Positions 1-4,847 of a DNA stretch of 7,589 nucleotides are shown here, piece by piece. This DNA is from Microcaldota archaeon. GTDB taxonomy: Archaea > Micrarchaeota > Micrarchaeia > Norongarragalinales > Norongarragalinaceae. The position numbers and the translations under genes were made by a program. The notes beneath the pieces are model-generated. The model searched no databases. It saw only the letters and a list, made by a program, of their open reading frames with translations, and was not told where the DNA came from. Location of the stretch: NCBI GenBank assembly GCA_016214445.1, contig JACROM010000011.1:1-7589 (forward strand), written 5' to 3'. Each line of letters starts with the position of its first letter. The first letter of the stretch is position 1.

Positions 1-127
1 TTTCCCTAGGTTTAAGCACGATTTCCTTCTTTGTGGCCGTTACTTCAAACACGTTCGTATCGAATTGCTCCCTTAAGCTCTTGGGGAACACTGTGCGGCC
101 CGCCTTATCCAAAACCAAATATGCCAT
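1..127 (-). CDS. SpoVT/AbrB-type DNA-binding protein, N-terminal part (cut by window edge)
   Basis: Forty-two codons are visible from an ATG at 127 down to base 1, with no stop, so the C-terminus lies outside the window. The peptide starts MAYLVLDKAGRTVFPKSLRE and goes on to ...FEVTATKKEIVLKPRE. This is the usual swapped-hairpin AbrB/SpoVT/MazE layout: a short beta strand, a conserved G-R-x-x-x-P-K-x-x-R-E turn and helix, then an E-I-V-L-K-P strand. In archaea and bacteria this fold is found in antitoxins of VapBC/MazEF type and in stand-alone transition-state regulators. With the C-terminus missing I cannot tell which. It lies 48 bp downstream of the surface-protein stop on the same strand but has its own TATA box at 157-167, so it is probably transcribed separately. 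A VapC/PIN toxin gene just beyond base 1 would make it an antitoxin. Confidence 0.8.
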   Translation of the reverse strand, partial: MAYLVLDKAGRTVFPKSLREQFDTNVFEVTATKKEIVLKPRE

Positions 128-156
128 TTTCTATCCCTACCATTTCTGGTTTTTGG

Positions 157-167
157 TATTTATAAGG
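157..167 (-). promoter_or_regulatory. TATA box for the AbrB-like gene
   Basis: The minus strand reads CCTTATAAATA, a good archaeal TATA box. Its centre is about 34 bp upstream of the ATG at 127, which predicts a transcript start near 135 and a leader of only about 7-8 nt. It lies wholly in the 48-bp gap after the surface-protein gene, which supports independent transcription of the AbrB-like gene. Confidence 0.55.
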
Positions 168-175
168 TTTGCCAT

Positions 176-2446
176 TCAGACGTCTTCCGGCAGGTTCTTG
201 GACTTGTCAATCCTGTGTTTTTCCCACGGAGGCAGGTCAGGAGGCTGCGGCTGGCGCGGCCTGGTTTCAAGGTCCAGTATTCCTGAATTGCCGCCGGACT
301 TCCGTTTAGTCATGCGGATGACCGCGAACACGGCCATCAGGATTACCACCACGAGAATTGCCAGGTAGCCTTTGTCGAAGAACTGGGACGCGGTTATGTT
401 GCCTGTTGCGGGCGAAACCTTCTCTTCAGGAACTATCTGCTCAACTGAATAAAGAGCGAAAAGCGAAAGACCGTTCTCGCTGAACGCCTCGAAAACATAC
501 GTCTTGGCGGTCTGCGACAACAGCCTCGTCGGAAGAATCGAGTATTCGCCCTGGTCTTCGCGGACCATTATCACGTTGTCGGGTCCGCCAGTGGAGTCAA
601 CCTCCTTCTTTTCAACTTCGACCTTGACGTTCGCGGAATCAATGTCCACGTTGTTTTTCAAATCCGTCTTGTCCACTTTCACCAAGGCAAGAGGCTTCTT
701 GAGCACGACGCCCGAAATCTCTGTAAGCTTCAGCGCGTTCTGTTCAGTAGGAGGCAAAATCTTCAAATCAACGGAAGCGTCTTTCGAGGGAGGCTTCAGC
801 AACTGTACAGTCACTTCAGACTTTACAGAGCCGCCCTGCATTTCTGCTGCTTTCGCTTCGAGCGTTATTTCAAGAGAACGCAGCCTTGCCTCAATGGCGT
901 CCTGCTTTTCGGCAATCTTCTCCACCAAAACGCTCAGCTTGCTGTTCGGGCCCAAAGCGAAATCCCAATCCTTTTCCTTCAAAGGCTTCAGGGCGTACCA
1001 CTCGCCGCCCTTCTGGAAGAAGTCCACTCCGATATCGTTGAAAGAGGCCTTTTCCCTCGCGTTCACCGTAACGTCCTCGACGACAACCCTCGAGAAAACA
1101 GTTTCGCCGGAGTTAGCGTCCGAGCCGCTTGCCTGGAAGAAGAGCTTGCACGTCCCGCCTTCATTTCCTGTTGCGAAAACCCACTCCTGTTCTGCTTCCC
1201 GTTTCGCTGCAAGCACGCCTGCTATGTTCTCCTTTGCGCCAACGAGTTCGCATCCGCCTGTTGCCTTGCCGAAAACCACCTTGGTTCCCATGCTGTTGGC
1301 TTCTCCCGCGTTGGCTATTTTGAGCTTGACGCGCAGCTCCTCGTTGGTGTAGACCTCGGATTTTTCAGGCAGCAGGGAGACTTCAAGTTTTGCAGGCTCC
1401 TGCACCAGGATTCCTGGGTTGGCGAGTATTCCTGCGGCGGTGGCAGCATCCTTAATCTTTTCCGAATAGGCTTCTATGAATGACACTTTCGGTTCAAGCA
1501 CGTACGAGCCGGATTCCGCAATAGAGACGTTCATGAACGCCTTCTGCAAACCGCTCGGTTCAACTGTTCCGGCAACTGCGGAGCCGACGTACCTGATGGT
1601 TTCTCCTTTTTTCGCATAAACAGTAACATTTGCCCTTTCAGCCGGAACCCCTCCGTCGTTTCTCATGAGCACTCCGAGCTCGAAAAGCTGCCCCTTGGAA
1701 ATTATTGCCGGCGAGCTGACGGAAAGCACCCCGAGAAGAGCTGGTTTGCTCACGGTGATGTTGTGCGTTCCGCTCCCTCTTACTGTTTTCTTCGAGTTCT
1801 CGTCCTCGCCCACTCCGCCTATTGCAATTATTTTTTCGCCTATGGGCGCGGAGTCCGTTGAAAGCACCAAGTCAAAACTGAATTTGTGGCTTCCTTCGAT
1901 TGATGCTTGGCCAGGAAGAGTGAACTTGAACTTGTCGGTGACGTCGTAGCCTTCGGGAGTGTGAACCTTGAGCGAGAAGTTTACTGCGCCCGCAGTAGCT
2001 TCGCCCTTGTTCTCCAATACCGCGTTCAGCACTATTTTGTCGTTCTCCACCATCGCTAGCGCTCCGTTGATTGTCATCTGCAGGTCAGGCGGGTTCTCCA
2101 CTTTCACTATGGGCGATTCCTCGTAAACAACCTTGCCTGAAGAATCGTAGGCCAAGATTTTCCACGCGTATTCCCCTGACGCGTTAGGGGCGCGTGTGCT
2201 CACCCCTATTTTTCCATCTGAAATAAAGTCCTTGCAGGGCGGGGAACACGCGCAGTGCACTTTTCCTTCGAAATCAGCGTCCCGGTACCAGTTTTCAGGG
2301 CAGGTAAACTCGCTGCTTTCCTTGGGCGAATCCCAGCCTTGCGGCAGATTGACGAAAACGCTTGAGCTGTTTTTGGCTGTTGAGACAGTGACCGCCAGCG
2401 CGCTTGAAACGAAAACTGCGAGCAAAAACCAACGGGCTGAAGGCAT
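176..2446 (-). CDS. Secreted, membrane-anchored surface protein with CARDB-like repeats and PGF-pre-PGF-like region
   Basis: A 756-residue extracytoplasmic protein. Residues 1-24 are a Sec signal peptide (basic start, hydrophobic core, ending ...VTVSTA). Residues 49-71 hold a tight Cys cluster (C49, C65, C67, C71), likely disulfide or metal linked. Three Ig/CARDB-like repeats follow at about 121-232, 235-345 and 350-465, each with a strand like 'LNAVLENKGEA' or 'LKIANAGEA' typical of CARDB/NEW3 folds; the third adds a Cys pair (C399, C433). A charged, probably helical stretch spans 505-536. Residues about 580-668 resemble the archaeal PGF-pre-PGF region: 'ILPTRLL' followed by 'FSENGLSLFALYS' matches its LPT...gFS.FAI pattern. 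One TM helix (692-710) is followed by RMTKRK and a proline-rich cytoplasmic tail. Several N-x-S/T sequons would allow glycosylation. The ATG at 2446 coincides with the predicted transcript start. Ligand and precise role are unknown; a cell-surface or envelope-complex component is the safest call. Confidence 0.85.
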   Translation of the reverse strand: MPSARWFLLAVFVSSALAVTVSTAKNSSSVFVNLPQGWDSPKESSEFTCPENWYRDADFEGKVHCACSPPCKDFISDGKIGVSTRAPNASGEYAWKILAYDSSGKVVYEESPIVKVENPPDLQMTINGALAMVENDKIVLNAVLENKGEATAGAVNFSLKVHTPEGYDVTDKFKFTLPGQASIEGSHKFSFDLVLSTDSAPIGEKIIAIGGVGEDENSKKTVRGSGTHNITVSKPALLGVLSVSSPAIISKGQLFELGVLMRNDGGVPAERANVTVYAKKGETIRYVGSAVAGTVEPSGLQKAFMNVSIAESGSYVLEPKVSFIEAYSEKIKDAATAAGILANPGILVQEPAKLEVSLLPEKSEVYTNEELRVKLKIANAGEANSMGTKVVFGKATGGCELVGAKENIAGVLAAKREAEQEWVFATGNEGGTCKLFFQASGSDANSGETVFSRVVVEDVTVNAREKASFNDIGVDFFQKGGEWYALKPLKEKDWDFALGPNSKLSVLVEKIAEKQDAIEARLRSLEITLEAKAAEMQGGSVKSEVTVQLLKPPSKDASVDLKILPPTEQNALKLTEISGVVLKKPLALVKVDKTDLKNNVDIDSANVKVEVEKKEVDSTGGPDNVIMVREDQGEYSILPTRLLSQTAKTYVFEAFSENGLSLFALYSVEQIVPEEKVSPATGNITASQFFDKGYLAILVVVILMAVFAVIRMTKRKSGGNSGILDLETRPRQPQPPDLPPWEKHRIDKSKNLPEDV

Positions 2447-2466
2447 GTTATTGTTACTGAACCGTA

Positions 2467-2476
2467 GTATAAAAAG
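2467..2476 (-). promoter_or_regulatory. TATA box, surface-protein gene (leaderless)
   Basis: The minus strand reads CTTTTTATAC, centred near 2471. This is 25 bp upstream of the A of the ATG at 2446, so the transcript should begin at or within a base or two of the start codon, as in leaderless archaeal mRNAs. No GGTG-type ribosome site precedes the ATG, which agrees. Confidence 0.6.
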
Positions 2477-2552
2477 GTTAAGTGGCGCGCGTTTTCGGTT
2501 CCGGGTTTTTTGGCGGGTCTTACCTTATGTGCCACCTGCGGTCATTACCAAA

Positions 2553-2690
2553 ACCTTTTGTTGTATCCGGTTAGTTTTGTAGGCATTTTCAGAGGGAAAT
2601 GTACTTTTTTGTGCATTGCTCTATTTTTTGCCTTTTTACGAGGTAAATTTGACATTTTTTGCCTAGAAAACTAACCCCTTACCTTTTGTT
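2553..2690. repeat. Nested repeat block in intergenic region (MITE-like or structured RNA)
   Basis: A 17-bp arm at 2569-2585 (GGTTAGTTTTGTAGGCA) is matched 16/17 by the reverse complement of 2660-2676. Just outside the arms, the 10-bp direct repeat ACCTTTTGTT occurs at 2553-2562 and 2681-2690. Inside, the 11-mer ATTTTTTGCCT occurs at 2623-2633 and again at 2654-2664. The arrangement (direct repeat, inverted arm, AT-rich centre, inverted arm, direct repeat) resembles a small non-autonomous element of about 138 bp. However, the direct repeats are separated from the arms by 6 and 4 nt rather than abutting them. Alternatively, on the plus strand it could form a long hairpin followed by a T-tract (2685-2696), like the end of a small RNA. 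No protein-coding signal is seen between 2447 and 2715. Confidence 0.5.
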
Positions 2691-2715
2691 TTTTTCTCGG
2701 ATTTGGGCAAGTGCG

Positions 2716-2937
2716 CTATATTGCACCCGGCTCAGTTTCTTCTATTCGCGCTTCGAATTGAGCTGCATGTTTCTTGAAATCACGTAACATGTCCGGGTGC
2801 TTAGCGCTACAGTGTATCTCACCTACCCCGCATGCTTTCGCGTTCCTGATTCTCGGCGTTTTCGCGAACGCCTTCGTGATGAGCGCCGAACAGGACGCGC
2901 AATGCATCCCGCCTGTGCTCAATTCAACCTTCGTCAT
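2716..2937 (-). CDS. Small HMA-domain metal-binding protein, four cysteines
   Basis: A 73-residue protein starting MTKVELSTGG. The GMHCASC motif (residues 10-16) is the metal site of the heavy-metal-associated (ferredoxin-like beta-alpha-beta-beta-alpha-beta) fold. The rest fits the fold: a helix at about 14-26, a strand at 39-45, a helix at 48-60 and a final strand at 61-67. Unusually it has two more cysteines, C36 and C43, in the beta2-beta3 region opposite the CxxC loop, plus H42 and H47. It is the last gene of the copper operon, and its ATG is one base after the TGA of the HMA-membrane gene (TGA-A-ATG), so translation is probably coupled. An in-frame start at 3024 would lie inside the upstream gene and add a non-HMA leader, so I chose 2937. 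It is likely a cytoplasmic Cu(I) chaperone or sensor-like accessory; the metal is inferred from the family. Confidence 0.85.
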   Translation of the reverse strand: MTKVELSTGGMHCASCSALITKAFAKTPRIRNAKACGVGEIHCSAKHPDMLRDFKKHAAQFEARIEETEPGAI

Positions 2938-2938
2938 T

Positions 2939-3886
2939 TCATCGACCCAAAACCACGCCCGCTTTGGGCGCGAACACGAAAACGAATGTGAGGGCCAAGT
3001 CGAGTGCAAGCGCGTAAGCCACAAAAGCGAGTGCGTTCTCGCCCAACGTGCTTTCCTTGATGCTGCCGTATTCCTTGTAAAGCATGTAACTGAACGCCCA
3101 CATTATCGCTATCTCTATTCCTGTGAGGATGAACAGGAACGGAATGAGGTGGTCGTAGACCATCATCACCGACAGCATCGCCCCCATTGTCCCGGCCATC
3201 AGCCCGCCCGTCATTCCCTCCAGGACGCCCATCACGCCGCAGCACCTGCCTGTAATGTAGCCGAAGCCCATGCCCGCGAATACGCCTACCAAACTGCCCA
3301 CGAACATCCCATTTGTCGCGCCCGCGAACGCGCCGATGATAAAACCCGCGGCCATCCCGAAGGTCATGCCAATCATCATGCCGGTCATGCAGCCGGTCCT
3401 CTTGCGGAATACCTGCGCGTGATAAGCACCTGCGACCAGCATGGGCGCCGAAACAGCCGACAAAAGGGCGACGCTCCAATAAGAGTCCAAAAATTTCGGG
3501 ATCGAGCGGAAAACAAGTGCGTACAACAAAGCCTGCACCGCTAGAATGACCAAAAAGGACAGTAAGGAATGCCTAAAGAGCCGGTGTTCAACTGAAAAGC
3601 CTGGCGCCCCCCTTATGACATCAGAAACAAAAGCCAGACCCCGTTTGAGGGAACCTGCCTCGTAGCCATCCTCCGCCTTGTCGCCGGGAAGAAGGAGCTG
3701 GTAACCCTGCTTCTTAAGTTCGGCCTGTATCGCTGGAAGCTGCCCGTCGCCGCACTCAAGCACCACCGTGTTTTTGTCGGCGCTAAAGCCCCCCACTTTT
3801 GCCCCGGCGTGCCTTGACACAACTCGTTCGACAATTTTTCCGCACGACTCGCAATGCATCCCGTGCAACTCCAGCTCATACTTCAT
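2939..3886 (-). CDS. HMA domain fused to Met/Gly-rich multi-span membrane protein (putative copper transporter)
   Basis: A 315-residue protein. Residues 1-66 are an HMA domain with GMHCESC (C12, C15) and the family's closing 'KKQGYQ'. A linker (67-105) leads to about seven hydrophobic segments: 107-126, 137-156, 167-189, 192-212, 216-242, 245-266 and 285-306. Segments 3-5 are striking: residues 166-242 contain 14 Met and 20 Gly in 77 residues, plus C166, C215 and C216, with M-x-x-M-M-x-x-M-x-x-x-M spacing followed by G-x-x-x-G-x-x-x-G. Met ladders with Gly zippers are known to pass Cu(I) in CTR1-type channels, but this is not a CTR1 homologue by layout and lacks P-type ATPase motifs (no DKTGT or CPC). 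I cannot assign the membrane part to a named family. The ATG at 3886 is preferred over GTG at 3898 because GGTGG lies 5 nt before it. Inferred role: Cu(I) movement across the membrane, loaded through its own HMA domain. Confidence 0.8.
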   Translation of the reverse strand: MKYELELHGMHCESCGKIVERVVSRHAGAKVGGFSADKNTVVLECGDGQLPAIQAELKKQGYQLLLPGDKAEDGYEAGSLKRGLAFVSDVIRGAPGFSVEHRLFRHSLLSFLVILAVQALLYALVFRSIPKFLDSYWSVALLSAVSAPMLVAGAYHAQVFRKRTGCMTGMMIGMTFGMAAGFIIGAFAGATNGMFVGSLVGVFAGMGFGYITGRCCGVMGVLEGMTGGLMAGTMGAMLSVMMVYDHLIPFLFILTGIEIAIMWAFSYMLYKEYGSIKESTLGENALAFVAYALALDLALTFVFVFAPKAGVVLGR

Positions 3887-3891
3887 ACGAA

Positions 3892-3896
3892 CCACC
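3892..3896 (-). promoter_or_regulatory. Ribosome binding site setting the start of the HMA-membrane gene
   Basis: GGTGG on the minus strand lies 5 nt before the ATG at 3886. It overlaps the alternative in-frame GTG codons at 3895-3898, which argues that those GTGs are part of the ribosome site and not the start. Confidence 0.55.
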
Positions 3897-3934
3897 ACTA
3901 ACCCAATAAGCCCGGCAAGGCCGATGAGCCCGTG

Positions 3935-4132
3935 TCAGCCAGCCATCTTAAAGCCGGCAGCTTCCACTGCCTGCCGTATCTTCGACACCTTGGACTCGTC
4001 CGCGTCCACTTCAAGCAGCCCGTTTCCGTAGTCTGCCTTCACCACTACTGCGCCTGCAACTGCGTCCTCTATCGCCATCTTAAGCAGTTTTTCACAGCTT
4101 TTGCAATGCATCCCCTTTACTTTCAAAATCAT
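3935..4132 (-). CDS. CopZ-like HMA copper chaperone
   Basis: A 65-residue single-domain HMA protein starting MILKVKGMHCKSCEKLL, the classic size and layout of CopZ/Atx1-type cytosolic Cu(I) chaperones. The metal ligands are C10 and C13 in GMHCKSC. Helix 1 follows (13-26), then two strands (32-45), helix 2 (48-59) and the closing 'AAGFKM'. The residue next to the site in the last loop is Phe, where bacterial CopZ often has Tyr. The ATG at 4132 was chosen over an in-frame TTG at 4153 because AAGGTGG (4138-4144) sits 5 nt upstream and the TTG would overlap the preceding gene. It lies 10 nt after the cupredoxin stop, with the ribosome site touching that stop, and 48 nt before the HMA-membrane gene. 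Its likely job is to ferry Cu(I) between the cytosol and the HMA-membrane protein or the regulator. The metal is inferred from the family and the context. Confidence 0.9.
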   Translation of the reverse strand: MILKVKGMHCKSCEKLLKMAIEDAVAGAVVVKADYGNGLLEVDADESKVSKIRQAVEAAGFKMAG

Positions 4133-4137
4133 GTTAG

Positions 4138-4144
4138 CCACCTT
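4138..4144 (-). promoter_or_regulatory. Ribosome binding site of the CopZ-like gene
   Basis: AAGGTGG on the minus strand, 5 nt before the ATG at 4132, partly overlapping the TAA stop of the cupredoxin gene (4143-4145). This fixes the ATG start and suggests translational coupling. Confidence 0.6.
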
Positions 4145-4550
4145 ACTTTTCAACCACTATGGCGCCAGGCTCCCACATGCCCATGCCGCAGGAATAAGAA
4201 TACCTTCCTGGCGCGTCTGGCGTAAACTCTGCTACTGAATCCCGGTCCGGATAGCCGAGAACCCTTACGTTGAGCCCCCTGACAACAAGCTCCTGCCCGC
4301 AACCAGTTCGCGGTTCCGTTGAAAAATGCAGCCTTACCGGCACTCCCGCCTTCACCCTGATTTCGTTTTTGTCGTAAGTGCCGTCAGCGCGGGCCTTCAA
4401 GTACACGTCCTGGATTGTTCCCTGCAAGTTCATGTTCTGGCCGCCTTCCGCCGCCGAATTTGTCGTAGGAAACATTGCGTTGAATCCAACCAGCGCAGCA
4501 GCTGTTATAGCTATTATCCCGACCAGCGCAAGCAAAGTCAACTTTTCCAT
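4143..4550 (-). CDS. Membrane-anchored EfeO-type cupredoxin
   Basis: A 135-residue protein with one N-terminal hydrophobic helix (about 5-27, MEKLTLLALVGII...), probably an uncleaved anchor or signal, a short linker, and a cupredoxin domain at about 45-135. The domain shows the EfeO/cupredoxin_1 pattern: 'NEIRVKAGVPVRLHF', 'TGCGQELVV', 'AEFTPDAPGRYSYSCGMGM', then 'GAIVVEK'. Candidate copper ligands are C84, C121, M123 and M125. The usual type-1 C-terminal His ligand is not seen, as is common in this subgroup. It is the first gene of the operon and would hold copper on the outer face of the membrane, handing it to, or receiving it from, the HMA-membrane protein. The ATG at 4550 is preferred to GTG at 4562 because GGTG (4557-4560) lies 6 nt before it. 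Copper storage or sequestration versus electron transfer cannot be separated from sequence. Confidence 0.9.
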   Translation of the reverse strand: MEKLTLLALVGIIAITAAALVGFNAMFPTTNSAAEGGQNMNLQGTIQDVYLKARADGTYDKNEIRVKAGVPVRLHFSTEPRTGCGQELVVRGLNVRVLGYPDRDSVAEFTPDAPGRYSYSCGMGMWEPGAIVVEK

Positions 4551-4556
4551 TTCAAA

Positions 4557-4560
4557 CACC
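4557..4560 (-). promoter_or_regulatory. Ribosome binding site of the cupredoxin gene
   Basis: GGTG on the minus strand, 6 nt before the ATG at 4550. It matches the anti-Shine-Dalgarno-type sites of the next two operon genes and rules against the GTG codons at 4559-4562 as starts. Confidence 0.5.
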
Positions 4561-4579
4561 ACTCAAACCAAACCCGCGT

Positions 4580-4591
4580 TTTCCGCGGAAA
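4580..4591. promoter_or_regulatory. 12-bp perfect palindrome at the copper-operon transcript start (candidate operator)
   Basis: TTTCCGCGGAAA is self-complementary and sits next to the transcript start (about 4592) predicted from the proximal TATA box, 26 bp downstream of the TATA centre. A protein bound here would block initiation or clearance. With flanks it reads GTTTT-CCGCGG-AAAC, so it also contains one of the repeated GAAAC motifs. Operator function is inferred from position and symmetry. Confidence 0.45.
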
Positions 4592-4599
4592 CTACCTCA

Positions 4600-4634
4600 T
4601 CTTCCTTGAAACAATATATATCAATTAATGAAAC
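4600..4634. repeat. 35-bp direct repeat, promoter-proximal copy
   Basis: Identical over all 35 bases to 4668-4702, with a 33-bp spacer between the copies (period 68). Each copy holds a TATA-like AATATATAT core and two GAAAC motifs 22 bp apart. The proximal copy is correctly placed to be the core promoter of the minus-strand copper operon. Confidence 0.85.
4612..4622 (-). promoter_or_regulatory. TATA box of the copper operon (proximal)
   Basis: The minus strand reads GATATATATTG, centred near 4617. It predicts a transcript start near 4592 and a leader of about 42 nt before the cupredoxin ATG at 4550. The copy in the distal repeat (about 4680-4690) could serve as a second start near 4660. Confidence 0.55.
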
Positions 4635-4667
4635 TTCGGTTCCGCTTTGTGCGTAACCCTTAAGTTC

Positions 4668-4702
4668 TCTTCCTTGAAACAATATATATCAATTAATGAA
4701 AC
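4668..4702. repeat. 35-bp direct repeat, distal copy
   Basis: Second perfect copy of the 4600-4634 repeat. It brings a second TATA-like core and two more GAAAC motifs, so the operon may have tandem promoters or a doubled operator. Complete identity over 35 bp suggests recent duplication or strong selection. Confidence 0.85.
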
Positions 4703-4729
4703 AATGTTTTCAGTGAGAGAAACCGTTAT

Positions 4730-4772
4730 AGTGAACCGCAAAAGTTTTCCGAAACTTTTGCGCTGTTCACTA
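4730..4772. promoter_or_regulatory. Large imperfect palindrome between the divergent promoters
   Basis: Outer arms AGTGAAC (4730-4736) and GTTCACT (4766-4772) are perfect complements. Inner arms AAAAGTTT (4741-4748) and AAACTTTT (4753-4760) are also perfect, around a 4-nt centre TCCG. The 43-bp dyad sits in mid-intergenic position, away from either TATA box, so a dimeric regulator site or a cruciform is more likely than a terminator (no T-tract follows). Confidence 0.55.
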
Positions 4773-4776
4773 GATA

Positions 4777-4819
4777 GCGATGCGTGGCTATTTCGTCGTT
4801 TTATTTCCACGCATTGCTA
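4777..4819. repeat. 12-bp inverted repeat overlapping the regulator promoter
   Basis: AGCGATGCGTGG (4777-4788) pairs 11 of 12 with CCACGCATTGCT (4808-4819) across a 19-nt spacer. The right arm runs into the TATA box of the plus-strand regulator gene, so binding here could block TBP/TFB and give autoregulation. Confidence 0.5.
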
Positions 4820-4825
4820 TAAAAG
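4817..4825 (+). promoter_or_regulatory. TATA box of the regulator gene (leaderless)
   Basis: CTATAAAAG centred at 4821, 27 bp before the A of the ATG at 4848, which predicts a leaderless transcript. The predicted start is also spanned by GTTTC-N8-GAAAC (4830-4847), a short dyad made from the same GAAAC word found across the intergenic region. Confidence 0.6.
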
Positions 4826-4847
4826 CATTGTTTCCCATAAGTGAAAC

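Noticed and set aside
504..1352. 282-codon open frame on the plus strand
   Set aside because: It is antisense to the surface-protein gene, is Ser/Thr/Pro-rich with no recognisable domain, and has no promoter. It follows from the codon bias of the true minus-strand gene.
2934..3479. 181-codon minus-strand frame, Arg/Gly/His-rich
   Set aside because: It overlaps the HMA-membrane gene out of frame, has shadow-like composition and no domain.
2774..3544. 256-codon open frame on the plus strand, His/Ala/Arg-rich
   Set aside because: It is antisense to the two HMA genes. The His-rich composition is the shadow of Met/Gly codons on the other strand, not a His-rich metal protein.
4600..4702. A 35-bp repeat, 33-bp spacer, 35-bp repeat ending in GAAAC looks like a minimal CRISPR array
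   Set aside because: There are only two units, the repeat contains a TATA box at the right distance from a gene, no cas genes are present, and GAAAC recurs outside the repeats. A promoter/operator duplication explains it better.
4625..4844. Short open frames on both strands within the divergent intergenic region
   Set aside because: They run through the duplicated repeat and the palindromes, lack ribosome sites, and show no protein-like composition.
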